Below are positions 17,582 to 28,428 of a stretch of 64,000 bases of DNA, piece after piece. Position 1 is the first letter of the stretch. Each line of letters opens with the position of its first letter. Origin of the DNA: Ralstonia pickettii. Its GTDB lineage: Bacteria; Pseudomonadota; Gammaproteobacteria; Burkholderiales; Burkholderiaceae. The notes below the pieces were generated by a model. That model worked only from the letters and a program-made list of their open reading frames with translations. It did not search any database and was not told the DNA's origin. The translations under genes and the position numbers were made by a program. Where the stretch lies: positions 2,666,001-2,730,000 of the forward strand of contig NZ_CP066771.1 of assembly GCF_016466415.2 (NCBI RefSeq), given 5' to 3'.

Positions 17582-18706
17582 TCAGAGCAGCACCAGGTTA
17601 TCCCGATGCACCAGCTCGGCAGCGCTGACGTAGCCCAGCACCGCCTCAATCTCGGACGATGCCTTGCGCGCGATCAGCCGGGCCTCGGCGGAGGAATAGT
17701 TCGTCAGCCCACGCGCCACTTCGCGGCCCGCCGCGTCCACACAGGAAATCACTTCCCCGCGCGCAAATTCGCCCTGCACTTCCGTCACGCCGATCGGCAG
17801 CAACGACTTCCCGCCGACCGTGAGCTTCTCGACCGCGCCGGCGTCGAGCACCACGCGACCGCGCAACTGCAGGTGGTCGATCATCCACTGCTTGCGCGCC
17901 GCCATCCGCCCGGTCGGTGCGCGGAGTTGCGTGCCGATGGCCTCGCCGCTTGCCAGCCGCGCGAGCACGTCAGCCTCGCGACCCGACGCGATGATGGTGT
18001 GCGCGCCCGATTTTGCCGCACGCTTGGCCGCCAGAATCTTCGTCAGCATGCCGCCCTTGCCGATGCTCGAACCGGCACCGCCGGCCATCTGCTCAAGGTC
18101 CGGCGTGCCGGCTTGCGCCTCGTCGACAAAGCGGGCGCCCGGCTCTTTGCGCGGGTCAGCGGTGTACAGGCCGCGTTGGTCCGTCAGGATGATCAGCGCG
18201 TCGCCCTCGATCAGGTTGGTGACGAGTGCGCCCAGCGTGTCGTTGTCGCCGAACTTGATTTCATCGGTGACGACGGTGTCGTTCTCGTTGATGATCGGCA
18301 CGACACCGAGGCTCAGCAGCGTGAGCAGTGTGGAACGTGCATTGAGATAGCGCTCGCGATCAGCCAGGTCGCCATGCGTGAGCAGCACCTGCGCCGTGCG
18401 GATGCTGTGTCGCGCGAACTCGGATTCGTACACCTGCGCCAGCCCCATCTGCCCGACGGCGGCGGCGGCCTGCAACTCATGAATTTCTTTCGGACGCTTG
18501 GCCCACCCCAACCGCTGCATGCCCTCGGCGATGGCGCCTGAGCTGACCAGCACGACTTCCTTGCCCGCCGCCCGTAGCGCCGCGATCTGCGCGGCCCAGC
18601 GGGCAATGGCGGCCTGGTCGAGGCCACGGCCGTCGTTGGTAACCAGGCTGGAACCGACCTTGACGACAAGGCGGCGCGCATCGGCGATCAGCGAATGCAG
18701 GGCCAT
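17582..18706 (-). CDS. proB: glutamate 5-kinase
   Basis: First enzyme of proline synthesis: phosphorylates L-glutamate to gamma-glutamyl phosphate using ATP. 374 aa with the amino-acid kinase domain at 1-~255 ([13 protein letters not shown] near the start, [26 protein letters not shown]) and a C-terminal PUA domain (~280-365), the arrangement of the long ProB form that is feedback-inhibited by proline. GGAG lies 8-9 bases before the ATG. It starts 33 bases after the obgE stop and is probably in the rplU-rpmA-obgE-proB operon, as in related genomes. Confidence 0.96.
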   Translation of the reverse strand: MALHSLIADARRLVVKVGSSLVTNDGRGLDQAAIARWAAQIAALRAAGKEVVLVSSGAIAEGMQRLGWAKRPKEIHELQAAAAVGQMGLAQVYESEFARHSIRTAQVLLTHGDLADRERYLNARSTLLTLLSLGVVPIINENDTVVTDEIKFGDNDTLGALVTNLIEGDALIILTDQRGLYTADPRKEPGARFVDEAQAGTPDLEQMAGGAGSSIGKGGMLTKILAAKRAAKSGAHTIIASGREADVLARLASGEAIGTQLRAPTGRMAARKQWMIDHLQLRGRVVLDAGAVEKLTVGGKSLLPIGVTEVQGEFARGEVISCVDAAGREVARGLTNYSSAEARLIARKASSEIEAVLGYVSAAELVHRDNLVLL

Positions 18707-18739
18707 GGTGGGCGTGTCTCCGAAGGAAGTTTGTTGTGT

Positions 18740-19954
<1,215 letters not shown>

Positions 19955-19984
19955 TCATGGTCGCGTTTTGTTAGCAGCCAGAAA

Positions 19985-20012
19985 CGAAAAAGCCCCGCAC
20001 GGGTGCGGGGCC
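19985..20012 (-). terminator. terminator/attenuator between rpmA and obgE
   Basis: On the minus strand, GGCCCCGCA with loop CCCG and TGCGGGGC, followed by TTTTTCGTTT. It comes 20 bases after the rpmA stop and 151 bases before the obgE start, so it probably lowers obgE-proB expression relative to the ribosomal protein genes. Confidence 0.85.
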
Positions 20013-20031
20013 TTTCTACTACAAGGCTGAA

Positions 20032-20292
20032 TCAGGCCGCCGGAACAACGTCGACGAACTGCTTCTTGCCTTCGCCGCGGGTGGCGAACTTAACGTGGCC
20101 ATCGACCAGCGCGAAGAGGGTGTGGTCCTTGCCCATGCCCACGTTCACACCAGCGTGCGTGCGGGTGCCGCGTTGGCGGACGATGATGCCGCCAGCGTTG
20201 ATGGCTTGACCGCCGTACACCTTCACGCCCAGGCGCTTCGACTCGGAATCGCGGCCGTTCCGTGTGGAACCGCCGCCTTTTTTCTGTGCCAT
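20032..20292 (-). CDS. rpmA: 50S ribosomal protein bL27
   Basis: 86-aa ribosomal protein whose N-terminal tail reaches the peptidyl transferase centre. The start [19 protein letters not shown] and the following LGVKVYGG and [16 protein letters not shown] blocks are diagnostic. No N-terminal cleavable extension (as in Firmicutes) is present. It lies 37 bases after rplU in the same operon and is followed by a terminator-like hairpin. Confidence 0.99.
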   Translation of the reverse strand: MAQKKGGGSTRNGRDSESKRLGVKVYGGQAINAGGIIVRQRGTRTHAGVNVGMGKDHTLFALVDGHVKFATRGEGKKQFVDVVPAA

Positions 20293-20329
20293 GACTGAAC
20301 TCCTATCCGGTTACGTAGACGACGCAGCC

Positions 20330-20641
20330 TTAGGCCACGATCGAGTCGATACGCAACTCGGTGTAATTTTGACGATGCCCTTGGCGCTTTTGATAGTGCT
20401 TACGACGGCGCATCTTGAAGATGTGCACTTTGTCGTGACGACCGTGGGAGATGACGGTGGCTTTGACGGCAGCCCCGCTCACCAGCGGCGCACCAACCTT
20501 GAGTTGGTCGCCGGCGCCCACTGCGAGCACCTGGTCAAGCGTGATTTCTGCGCCAACGTCCGCCGGTATCTGTTCTACTTTCAGTTTTTCGCCAGCAGCA
20601 ACCTTGTATTGCTTACCGCCGGTTTTTACGACCGCGTACAT
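20330..20641 (-). CDS. rplU: 50S ribosomal protein bL21
   Basis: 103-aa large-subunit protein that binds 23S rRNA near bL20. Begins [14 protein letters not shown] and contains the signature [21 protein letters not shown] region close to the C-terminus. First gene of the rplU-rpmA-obgE-proB operon, with a good sigma-70 promoter about 110 bases upstream and a leader of roughly 80 nt. Confidence 0.99.
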   Translation of the reverse strand: MYAVVKTGGKQYKVAAGEKLKVEQIPADVGAEITLDQVLAVGAGDQLKVGAPLVSGAAVKATVISHGRHDKVHIFKMRRRKHYQKRQGHRQNYTELRIDSIVA

Positions 20642-20727
20642 TGTCGGACCTCGATAAAAGAACTAAAACGTGACTCTTGTGCCACTCGCCGCCCACATGC
20701 GCGGACAACGGACACAGAGAGCTCGCA

Positions 20728-20756
20728 ACTATACAAGAAAAACCCAAGCAAATCAA
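20728..20756 (-). promoter_or_regulatory. sigma-70 promoter for rplU-rpmA-obgE-proB
   Basis: On the minus strand: -35 TTGATT (20756-20751), 17-base spacer, -10 TATAGT (20733-20728, 5 of 6). Predicted transcription start near 20721, about 80 bases before the rplU ATG. Confidence 0.7.
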
Positions 20757-20850
20757 AGACTAATACCCTGGCACGTGTGCTGCGCCTGCGCAACGGCCCG
20801 CCACGTCAAGCGTGGGGCGCCCAGCCATCGGGCAAACCTCCTTGTTGCTC

Positions 20851-20856
20851 TATAAT
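20851..20856 (+). promoter_or_regulatory. -10 element (TATAAT) for ispB
   Basis: A perfect TATAAT whose transcript would start near 20863; no good -35 lies at 16-18 bases. It falls downstream of an in-frame ATG at 20812, so the longer ispB reading would begin upstream of the promoter. This favours the TTG start at 20929. Confidence 0.55.
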
Positions 20857-20928
20857 CTCGCGGTTTTTTGCGCTGTTTGTCCGCGCGCAAGTCGACCATC
20901 AGCCACACGTTTTCTGTCGGAATTCGCC

Positions 20929-21906
20929 TTGACCCAGACCTCCGCCTCCGTCCTGCTCGCCCCTGTCGCTGAAGACATGCGCGCCGTCGATGCCGTGATC
21001 CGCCGCCGCCTGGGCTCGGAGGTGGTGCTGATCAATCAGATCGGCGAATACATCATCAGCGCCGGCGGCAAGCGCCTGCGCCCGGTGATCCTGCTGCTGG
21101 TAGCAAACGCGCTTGGTTACAAGGGCGAGCATCAGCACGAGCTGGCCGCCGTGGTCGAGTTCATCCACACCGCCACGCTGCTGCACGACGATGTGGTCGA
21201 CGAATCCGACCTGCGCCGCGGCCGCAAGACCGCCAACGCCGTGTTCGGCAACGCCGCAAGCGTGCTGGTGGGCGACTTCCTGTATTCGCGCGCCTTCCAG
21301 ATGATGGTGCAGGCCAACAGCATGCGCATCATGCAGATCCTGGCCGACGCAACCAACATCATTTCTGAAGGCGAGGTCCTGCAACTGTTGAACATGCATG
21401 ACCCGGACGTGACGGAAGAGCGCTACCTGCAGGTCATTCGCTACAAGACCGCCAAGCTGTTCGAGGCAGCTGCCCAGATCGGCGCCGTGCTCTCGGGCGC
21501 GGACGCCGCCACTGAAGAAGCCGCTGCCGAATATGGCCGCCGCATCGGCACCGCGTTCCAGATCGTCGACGACCTGCTCGACTACACCTCCACCGCTGAC
21601 CAGATGGGCAAGAACGCAGGTGACGACCTGCGCGAAGGCAAGCCGACACTGCCGCTCATCCACCTGCTATCGAACGGCACTGAAGAGCAGCGAGCACTGG
21701 TGCGCCAAGCCATCGAGCAAGGCGGCACGGAACATTTCGATGCGATCTTCGCTGCCATTCAGGCTTCCGGCGCGCTGGAGTACACGCGCCAGGCCGCCGA
21801 GCGCGAAGCCGCTGCAGCCGAAGCCGCAGCAAACGCATTACCCCCTTCCCTTTTCCGTCAGACGCTGATAGACTTGTGTGCTTTCTCGCTGCAACGTCAG
21901 TCCTGA
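20929..21906 (+). CDS. ispB: polyprenyl diphosphate synthase (octaprenyl type)
   Basis: Makes the long isoprenoid diphosphate used as the ubiquinone side chain, by adding isopentenyl units to farnesyl diphosphate. With the TTG start the protein is 325 aa, close to E. coli IspB (323). Both Asp-rich motifs are present: DDVVD at residues 87-91 and DDLLD at 214-218; GGKRLRP (46-52) binds isopentenyl diphosphate. TTG is chosen because family similarity begins there and the TATAAT at 20851 lies after the only upstream ATG. Chain length (C40) is inferred from the family, and fits the Coq7 gene elsewhere in the window. tRNA-Pro follows 26 bases later. Confidence 0.93.
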   Translation: MTQTSASVLLAPVAEDMRAVDAVIRRRLGSEVVLINQIGEYIISAGGKRLRPVILLLVANALGYKGEHQHELAAVVEFIHTATLLHDDVVDESDLRRGRKTANAVFGNAASVLVGDFLYSRAFQMMVQANSMRIMQILADATNIISEGEVLQLLNMHDPDVTEERYLQVIRYKTAKLFEAAAQIGAVLSGADAATEEAAAEYGRRIGTAFQIVDDLLDYTSTADQMGKNAGDDLREGKPTLPLIHLLSNGTEEQRALVRQAIEQGGTEHFDAIFAAIQASGALEYTRQAAEREAAAAEAAANALPPSLFRQTLIDLCAFSLQRQS

Positions 21907-21932
21907 CACGCACGAGATCTGCGAAGAAGCAT

Positions 21933-22009
21933 CGGGGTGTAGCTTAGCCTGGTAGAGCGCTACGTTCGGGACGTAGAGGCCGGAGGTTCGAATCCTCTCA
22001 CCCCGACCA
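21933..22009 (+). tRNA. tRNA-Pro, anticodon CGG
   Basis: A 77-base cloverleaf. The acceptor stem CGGGGTG pairs with CACCCCG; the anticodon stem CTACG/CGTAG holds the loop TTCGGGA with anticodon CGG at 21967-21969; the T arm is GGAGG-TTCGAAT-CCTCT; and the CCA end is encoded. It reads CCG codons, which are common in this GC-rich genome. No attachment-site duplication or integrated element is seen next to it. Confidence 0.97.
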
Positions 22010-22198
22010 GTTTCTCGTATTTCAATCATTTCTGCGGCACAGTTTTCAGCATCGCCGCACAGCAATTCCAAGCTTCTTTCGGCATCGTCCGCTCAGTTCA
22101 GCGGGGTGTTGCGCTGTCCGCGCAACCAACGGCCGCGTGCGCAGAAGCGCCAAACCCCTCTGTTATAGTGGGCGCTTCGCCGTTCTCCCTCTCCCGCT

Positions 22199-23473
22199 TT
22201 GGACTCTTGGCCGCTCTGGGCACAAATCGGCGCCGTCGTGCTGCTGTTGTGTTGCTCCGCCTTCTTCTCGATTTCCGAAACCGCGATGATGGCGCTCAAT
22301 CGCCATCGCCTGCGCCATCTTGCAAAGTCCAACGTATCCGGCGCGCGCAATACGCTGCAATTGCTTGGTCAGACCGACAAGCTGCTCTCGCTCATCCTGA
22401 TCGGCAACAACCTGATCAATACCGCCGTGCCGGTGCTGATCACCACCTTGGCGATCCACTACTTCGGCAACAACGGAACGACGCTGTCGATCGCCACGGC
22501 CATCGTGGCGTTTCTCATCATCGTGTTCGCCGAGATCGCCCCGAAGATCGTGGGCGCGACCTATCCCGAACGCGTTGCGTTTCCCGCCAGCTTCATCATC
22601 AAGCCGCTGCTGCAGATTTCGACGCCGCTGGTCGCGGTGGTCAACGCGTTTGCCATGGGGGTGCTGCGGCTGGTGCGCATCAATACGCGCAAGGCGCCGG
22701 AACAGCGCATGTCGACCGAGGAACTGCGCACGCTGGTGCTGGAATCGGGCAACTTCATCCCGCACAAGCACCGCAGCATCCTGCTCAACCTGTTCGATCT
22801 GGACGCCATCACCGTGGACGACGTGATGACGCCGCGCGCGCGGGTGGAATCGCTCGACCTGTCGCGCCCGATCGAAGAGGTCGTCCAGCAGCTCGAGACC
22901 TGCTATCACAACAAGCTTCCGGTGTTCGAGCAGGACAGCGATCAGGTGATCGGCATCCTGCATGTGCGCAAGGCGCTGTCACTTCTGGGGCACACCGAAC
23001 TCACGCACGACGATTTCCGTAGCCTGCTGGCCGAGCCCTATTTCGTACCGAGCGGCACACCCGTTTTCCGCCAGCTACAGTATTTTCAGGAGAACCGCCG
23101 CCGCCTCGGGCTGATCGTCAATGAATACGGCGACATGCTGGGGCTGGTCACGCTCGAGGACATCATCGAAGAGATGATCGGCGAGTTCACCACCACGCTT
23201 CCCAACGCCGGCAAGCTGGCCTGGGACAAGGAAGGCACTTATCTTGCGGATGCGGGAATGTCGTTGCGCGATCTGAACCGGCGCCTGGGCCTGAGTCTGC
23301 CGACCGACGGCCCGAAAACGCTCAACGGGCTGCTATTGGAAGAGCTGGAAGAGATTCCCGAGGCGACGGTCAGCGTGAAGATCGCGGGCTGCGTGATGGA
23401 CATCGTCCAGATGGACAGTCAGTCGATCCGCACGGTGCGACTGCATCAGCCGCCGCAGCCAAAGCGTAGTTGA
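22199..23473 (+). CDS. CorC/HlyC (CNNM-type) transmembrane protein with CBS pair
   Basis: A 424-aa inner-membrane protein of the hemolysin C/CorC or CNNM family, members of which affect magnesium or cobalt export. Residues 1-~185 form the DUF21 membrane domain (AFFSISETAMMALNRHRLRHL), ~205-325 hold two CBS domains (DDVMTPRARVESLDL, NEYGDMLGLVTLEDIIEEMIGEF), and ~335-420 match the CorC_HlyC C-terminal domain. The start is TTG (22199): later ATGs would remove the first membrane helix, and relatives start with the same MDxxPLWAQIG pattern. No clear Shine-Dalgarno precedes it. Confidence 0.9.
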   Translation: MDSWPLWAQIGAVVLLLCCSAFFSISETAMMALNRHRLRHLAKSNVSGARNTLQLLGQTDKLLSLILIGNNLINTAVPVLITTLAIHYFGNNGTTLSIATAIVAFLIIVFAEIAPKIVGATYPERVAFPASFIIKPLLQISTPLVAVVNAFAMGVLRLVRINTRKAPEQRMSTEELRTLVLESGNFIPHKHRSILLNLFDLDAITVDDVMTPRARVESLDLSRPIEEVVQQLETCYHNKLPVFEQDSDQVIGILHVRKALSLLGHTELTHDDFRSLLAEPYFVPSGTPVFRQLQYFQENRRRLGLIVNEYGDMLGLVTLEDIIEEMIGEFTTTLPNAGKLAWDKEGTYLADAGMSLRDLNRRLGLSLPTDGPKTLNGLLLEELEEIPEATVSVKIAGCVMDIVQMDSQSIRTVRLHQPPQPKRS

Positions 23474-23732
23474 CGCCACACCTGAGGCCGAACGCTTCAG
23501 TTGGAGCGGTTTTCTGCCGATGTGGCACAAATGCAAGCTGCGGTTTGATGTGCGCTTTACAAATGCAGGGGCGGTCGGCAAACTGCCCCGGTTCCGGGCA
23601 CCACCCCCCACGAATGGGTGGGGTACCGGCTGCAGAACATAGAACAATCGCCTTGGGGGGCGAGCGCGCGCAGGAGGCGGTGGGGCCCGGCGCGCGCTGA
23701 AATAGTCAGCTTCAGCCTGACGGACTGGACTC

Positions 23733-25460
23733 ATGACACTCGGACTCGCTCTAGCGCAGAGCCGGCGGATCGCGCCGACGCTACTTACCCAGCTCGAACA
23801 GAGCGCGCGTGAGAAACGCACGCAACTGATCGACGAACTGGTGGGCAGCGGGATCATGAGTGCGCACGACCTCGCCGTGTTCGTGGCCGGCAAGTACCAG
23901 ATGCCGCTGCTGGACCTGGCACAGTACAAGCTCGACACCGTGCCGGCCGTGCTGTCGGCCAACAAGCACTTTGCCCAGTTGCGCCTGTTGCCGCTGGGCC
24001 GTCGCGAGAACCGCCTCATCCTCGCCACGTCCGACCCGAGCGATCCGAAGCCGATCGAAGAGCTGCGTCAGAAGATGAACGTGGCCATCGAAACGGTCAT
24101 CGTCGAACACGACAAGCTGGTTCGCCAACTCAGCCTCGCCAATGAGGCGCCGGCCGAGATCAAGTCGCTCTTCCCCAAGCAGGAAGCCACGCAGATCGAA
24201 TACGATGCGGGCGCTGCCGCCGCCACGCGTCGCACCACCCCCGACGGCATCGACGATGCCCCTGTGGTGCGCTTCCTGCAGAAGCTCTTTACCGAAGCCT
24301 TGCTGCGCGGCGCATCGGATTTGCATTTCGAGCCCTTTGAAACGTTTTACCGCGTGCGTTTCCGCATCGACGGCATCCTCGCGCAGGTCGCGCAGCCGCC
24401 GCTCGATATCCGCGACAAGATCGCGACCCGCATCAAGGTGCTCTCGCGCCTCGACATCTCGGAAAAGCGCGTGCCGCAAGACGGCCGCATGAAGCTGCTC
24501 ATCACTGTCCCGAAAGACCGCAAGGACAAGGACAACAAAGAGACGATCGAGCGCGCCATCGACTTCCGGGTGTCGACGCTGCCGACGCTGTTCGGCGAAA
24601 AGATCGTGATCCGGATTCTGGAGTCGTCCACCGAGCGGCTCGATATCGACCAGCTTGGCTATGAGCCGGAGCAAAAGCAGTTGCTGCTCGACGTCATCAA
24701 GCGGCCGTACGGCATGGTGCTCGTGACGGGGCCAACCGGATCGGGCAAAACCGTGTCGCTGTACACGTTCCTGAACAGGCTGAACCAGGGCGACATCAAT
24801 ATCTCCACCGCCGAAGACCCAGCGGAAATCCAGTTGCCCGGCATCAACCAGGTCAACGTGAACGACAAGGCTGGGCTGACCTTTGCGGCGGCGCTGAAGT
24901 CGTTCCTGCGGCAGGATCCGGACATCATCATGGTGGGCGAAATCCGAGATCTGGAGACGGCCGACATCTCGATCAAGGCTGCGCAGACCGGTCACCTGGT
25001 GTTTTCCACGCTGCACACCAACGACGCACCGACCACACTGACCCGCCTGATGAACATGGGCGTGGCGCCGTTCAACATCGCGTCTTCGGTGCTACTGATT
25101 ACGGCGCAGCGTCTGGCGCGCCGGTTGTGCAAGGAATGCAAGAAGCCCGGTCCGCTGCCCAAGGAAACGTTGCTCGATGCAGGCTTTACCGAGGCAGACC
25201 TCGACGGCTCATGGCAGCCGTATCATCCGGTCGGTTGCGAGATCTGCAACGGCAGCGGTTACAAGGGCCGGGTCGGCATTTACCAGGTCATGCCAATTAC
25301 CGAAACGATCCAGGAAATCATTCTCACGCATGGCACGGCGCTGCAGATTGCCGAGCAGGCGCGCAAAGACGGCGTGATGTCGCTACGCGAATCGGGCCTG
25401 CGAAAAGTGAAGCAGGGGCTAACTTCCCTCGAGGAAGTGCTGGCCACAACGAACCAATAA
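23733..25460 (+). CDS. pilB: type IV pilus assembly ATPase PilB
   Basis: Cytoplasmic hexameric ATPase (575 aa) that powers pilus extension by driving pilin polymerisation through PilC. The N-terminal MshEN-like region (~1-150) is followed by the secretion ATPase domain: Walker A GPTGSGKT near residue 333, Asp box and Walker B (DPDIIMVGEIRDLETA), and His box. A tetracysteine zinc site is split between CKECKKPG (~465) and CEICNGSGYKGR (~502), as in PilB and GspE. First gene of pilB-pilC-pilD. No sigma-54 site with the correct GG-N10-GC spacing is visible upstream. Confidence 0.97.
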   Translation: MTLGLALAQSRRIAPTLLTQLEQSAREKRTQLIDELVGSGIMSAHDLAVFVAGKYQMPLLDLAQYKLDTVPAVLSANKHFAQLRLLPLGRRENRLILATSDPSDPKPIEELRQKMNVAIETVIVEHDKLVRQLSLANEAPAEIKSLFPKQEATQIEYDAGAAAATRRTTPDGIDDAPVVRFLQKLFTEALLRGASDLHFEPFETFYRVRFRIDGILAQVAQPPLDIRDKIATRIKVLSRLDISEKRVPQDGRMKLLITVPKDRKDKDNKETIERAIDFRVSTLPTLFGEKIVIRILESSTERLDIDQLGYEPEQKQLLLDVIKRPYGMVLVTGPTGSGKTVSLYTFLNRLNQGDINISTAEDPAEIQLPGINQVNVNDKAGLTFAAALKSFLRQDPDIIMVGEIRDLETADISIKAAQTGHLVFSTLHTNDAPTTLTRLMNMGVAPFNIASSVLLITAQRLARRLCKECKKPGPLPKETLLDAGFTEADLDGSWQPYHPVGCEICNGSGYKGRVGIYQVMPITETIQEIILTHGTALQIAEQARKDGVMSLRESGLRKVKQGLTSLEEVLATTNQ

Positions 25461-25504
25461 CCTTCTCGATCAATCGTTCCCATACCGGGGGGTAGGAACC
25501 AACC

Positions 25505-26779
25505 ATGGCCACACGAGCACCCGCCGCGAACCGCGCGGCCGCAGCGCCCAATCGCACGACCGGCAAGACCGCCAAGACCAAGGCGCCCACGCAGTACATC
25601 TTCGAGTGGGAAGGCAAAGATCGGAAAGGCAAGATCTTCAAGGGCGAGATGCGCGCCGAGAGCATCACCGAGGTGAATGCCATCCTGCGCAAGCAAGGCC
25701 TGTCGATCACCAAATCCAAGCGCCGCCGCGCGGCCCGCGGCAAGAAGATCACGCCGAAGGACATCGCCTACTTCACGCGCCAGCTGTCGACCATGCTGAA
25801 GGCCGGCGTGCCGCTGCTGCAGTCGATCGACATCATCGCAAAGGGCCACGCCAACCCGAACTTCACGCAGCTGCTCACGGAAATCCGCGTCGATATTGAA
25901 TCGGGCAGCAGCATGGCGCAAGCCTTCCGACGTCACCCGAAGTACTTCGACACGCTGTACTGCAACCTGATCGACGCGGGCGAGCAAGGCGGTATTCTGG
26001 ATGCGCTGCTCGAGCGGCTTTCGCTGTACATGGAAAAGTCCCTCGCACTGAAGGCGCAGATCAAGTCGGCCCTGATCTACCCGATCTCGGTGCTGACGGT
26101 GGCCTTCCTGGTGACCGTGGTGCTGATGATCTTTGTGGTGCCGTCGTTCAAGGGTGTTTTCTCCGGTTTCGGTGCCGATTTGCCAGCCCCGACGCTGTTC
26201 GTCATTGCGATATCGGATTTCTTCGTCAAGTGGTGGATACCAATCGTGCTAGGGCCCATTGCCGGCATTGCACTGTTTTCGCGTGCATTCAAGCGATCTG
26301 AAAACGTCCAGCGTTCGACGCATCGCTTCATCCTGAAGATTCCCATCTTTGGCGACATCATCCGCAAGGCAACCATTGCTCGCTGGACGCGTACGCTGGC
26401 TACCATGTTCGCAGCCGGTACGCCGCTCGTGGAGTCGATGGAGTCGGTCGCCGGGGCCGCAGGCAACTGGATCTACCATGATGCGACCCTCGAGGTTCAG
26501 CAAGCGGTACGTATCGGCACGAGTCTCACCAACGCCATGCAAGCGACACACGTGTTCGACAACATGGTCCTGCAGATGACGCAGATCGGTGAAGAGTCCG
26601 GCGCCCTGGACAACATGCTGCTGAAGGTGGCGGAGTTCTACGAGCGCGAGGTGGACGATGCGGTCGCCAACATCTCGACTCTGATCGAACCCATCATCAT
26701 CGTCTTCCTCGGCGTGCTAATCGGCGGCATGGTGGTGGCGATGTATCTGCCGATCTTCAAGCTTGGTACGGTGGTCTGA
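25505..26779 (+). CDS. pilC: type IV pilus inner-membrane platform protein PilC
   Basis: 424-aa polytopic protein, the PilB partner in the inner-membrane platform. Two T2SSF repeats are recognisable (FTRQLSTMLKAGVPLLQSIDII near 85 and RWTRTLATMFAAGTPLVESMESV near 290), with membrane segments after each and at the C-terminus (PIIIVFLGVLIGGMVVAMYLPIF). The first ~30 residues are Ala/Thr/Lys-rich and probably flexible. It starts 44 bases after pilB; pilD starts 4 bases after its stop. Confidence 0.97.
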   Translation: MATRAPAANRAAAAPNRTTGKTAKTKAPTQYIFEWEGKDRKGKIFKGEMRAESITEVNAILRKQGLSITKSKRRRAARGKKITPKDIAYFTRQLSTMLKAGVPLLQSIDIIAKGHANPNFTQLLTEIRVDIESGSSMAQAFRRHPKYFDTLYCNLIDAGEQGGILDALLERLSLYMEKSLALKAQIKSALIYPISVLTVAFLVTVVLMIFVVPSFKGVFSGFGADLPAPTLFVIAISDFFVKWWIPIVLGPIAGIALFSRAFKRSENVQRSTHRFILKIPIFGDIIRKATIARWTRTLATMFAAGTPLVESMESVAGAAGNWIYHDATLEVQQAVRIGTSLTNAMQATHVFDNMVLQMTQIGEESGALDNMLLKVAEFYEREVDDAVANISTLIEPIIIVFLGVLIGGMVVAMYLPIFKLGTVV

Positions 26780-26783
26780 CGCA

Positions 26784-27665
26784 ATGCCTGAGATGTTCGT
26801 CATCCCCACGTTGGCGCAACTGCCGGCGTGGTTTGTAGTTGCCGCAGGCGGGCTGGTCGGCTTGCTGGTCGGCAGCTTCCTGAACGTGGTGATCCACCGC
26901 CTGCCGCGCATGATCGAGCGGGAGGAAGCCAACTATATCGCCGAGTTGCGCGAAGAACCGCTGCCTCACCCGGAGGCATACAACCTGATCGTGCCGCGCT
27001 CGGCGTGCCCGTCGTGCGGCCATCAGATCAAGGCGATCGAGAATATCCCCGTGTTGAGCTGGCTTGCGCTGCGAGGCCGTTGCAGTGCGTGCAAAACGCC
27101 CATCTCTTGGCGCTATCCCGCTGTGGAACTGGTCACCGGTCTGCTGACGGCGGCCTGCCTTTGGCACTTCGGCCCGACGTGGGTAGCGGTTGCATCGGCG
27201 GTGCTGCTGTGGTTCCTAATCGCCGGCACGATGATCGACGCCGACACGCAGCTGTTGCCCGACGCGATCACCCAGCCGCTGCTGTGGCTGGGGCTGGGCG
27301 TGAACCTGTTTGACATGTTCACGCACCTGCACGATGCGGTGATCGGCGCGATGGCCGGCTACCTGTTCCTGTGGTCGATCTATTGGGCCTACAAGCTCTT
27401 GCGCGGCCGTGAAGGCATGGGCTACGGCGACTTCAAGCTGATGGCCGCGCTCGGCGCGTGGTTCGGCTGGCAGGCGCTGCCGCTGCTGGTGCTGCTGTCG
27501 TCGGTCGTGGGGCTGGTGTTTGGGCTCGTGCGCATTGCGCGCGGCGCGAAGAGCGAATCGCCGTTCTCGTTCGGGCCGTTCATTGCCGGAGCCGGCGTGA
27601 TCGCATTGCTGGCCGGCCCGCAATTGCTGGTGATGGCGGGCCTCGGTCCGCTGCTAGCGCCATAA
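26784..27665 (+). CDS. pilD: prepilin peptidase/N-methyltransferase PilD
   Basis: Inner-membrane aspartic protease that cleaves prepilin leader peptides and methylates the new N-terminus. 294 aa with an N-terminal cytoplasmic domain carrying two CxxC pairs (CPSCGHQIK and CSACK) and about eight membrane segments. Catalytic aspartates are in the first conserved block [12 protein letters not shown] and in GMGYGDFKL. The Cys pairs indicate the bifunctional methylating form. ATG at 26784 chosen for its position 4 bases after the pilC stop; 26793 is an alternative. It may also process type II secretion pseudopilins. Confidence 0.96.
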   Translation: MPEMFVIPTLAQLPAWFVVAAGGLVGLLVGSFLNVVIHRLPRMIEREEANYIAELREEPLPHPEAYNLIVPRSACPSCGHQIKAIENIPVLSWLALRGRCSACKTPISWRYPAVELVTGLLTAACLWHFGPTWVAVASAVLLWFLIAGTMIDADTQLLPDAITQPLLWLGLGVNLFDMFTHLHDAVIGAMAGYLFLWSIYWAYKLLRGREGMGYGDFKLMAALGAWFGWQALPLLVLLSSVVGLVFGLVRIARGAKSESPFSFGPFIAGAGVIALLAGPQLLVMAGLGPLLAP

Positions 27666-27678
27666 GAGCACCGTCAGC

Positions 27679-28293
27679 ATGCGCGTGATCGGCCTGACCG
27701 GCGGCATCGGCAGCGGCAAGAGCTACGTGGCGGATCGCCTTGCGGAGCGCGGCGCCGCCATTGTCGACACCGACGCCATCGCACACGAGATCACCGCACC
27801 GGGCGGCGCCGCCATCCCCAAGCTGGTCGAAACGTTCGGCGCCGGCATCTTACGCAGTGACGGTGCCATGGACCGCGACGCCATGCGCGCCCTCGCCTTT
27901 TCGGACGCTACGGCCAAATCGCGACTGGAGCAGATCACGCATCCGCTCATCCGCGAGATTGCGCTGTCGCGCGGGGCCGCTGCGCAGGCATCGGGCGCGC
28001 ATCCGTACCTCGTCTACGTCGTCCCGCTGCTGGTGGAATCCTTGGCCGGGCATCACAGCTGGCGCTCGCTGGTCGACCGCATTCTGGTGGTCGACTGCCC
28101 CGTTGACACGCAGATCGCCCGCGTGATGGCAAGGAACGGGCTGCCCCGCGCGCAAGTGGAAGCCATCATCGCCCGCCAGGCTTCACGCGAAGCTCGCCTC
28201 GCCGCCGCCGACGACGTGATCGACAACAGCGGCACGCTGGCCGACCTCCTGCCGCAGATCGACCGTCTGGACCCAACCTACCGGTCGAACTGA
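27679..28293 (+). CDS. coaE: dephospho-CoA kinase
   Basis: Last step of coenzyme A synthesis: phosphorylates the 3'-hydroxyl of dephospho-CoA with ATP. 204 aa with P-loop GGIGSGKS at residues 8-15, followed by [15 protein letters not shown] (substrate site) and a lid region ([34 protein letters not shown]). Starts 13 bases after pilD, the conserved position next to pilus genes in proteobacteria. Confidence 0.96.
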   Translation: MRVIGLTGGIGSGKSYVADRLAERGAAIVDTDAIAHEITAPGGAAIPKLVETFGAGILRSDGAMDRDAMRALAFSDATAKSRLEQITHPLIREIALSRGAAAQASGAHPYLVYVVPLLVESLAGHHSWRSLVDRILVVDCPVDTQIARVMARNGLPRAQVEAIIARQASREARLAAADDVIDNSGTLADLLPQIDRLDPTYRSN

Positions 28294-28327
28294 AACGCAC
28301 TGAAAGTTGCGGTCACATCCCTTTGCA

Positions 28328-28356
28328 TTGTGATGAACGAGGGTCTCGCATAGAAT
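28328..28356 (+). promoter_or_regulatory. sigma-70 promoter for zapD-yacG
   Basis: -35 TTGTGA (28328-28333), 17-base spacer, -10 TAGAAT (28351-28356, 5 of 6). Predicted start near 28363, 66 bases before the TTG start of zapD. It suggests zapD is not only expressed from the pilus operon. Confidence 0.6.
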
Positions 28357-28428
28357 GCGGGCAGATCGAGGCCAAATGGGCTTCGGGGCCGCATATGCCA
28401 GCAGGCCAGCACACCGGGCACCCAAGTT

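Noticed and set aside
21838-22071. Minus-strand frame containing GERIRTSGLYVPNVALYQ
   Set aside because: This is the well-known false protein produced by translating the antisense of a tRNA gene; it covers tRNA-Pro at 21933-22009.
23520-23545. TGGCAC...AAGC resembling a sigma-54 promoter before pilB
   Set aside because: The spacing between GG and GC is 11, not the required 10, and the -12 element does not match TTGCW.
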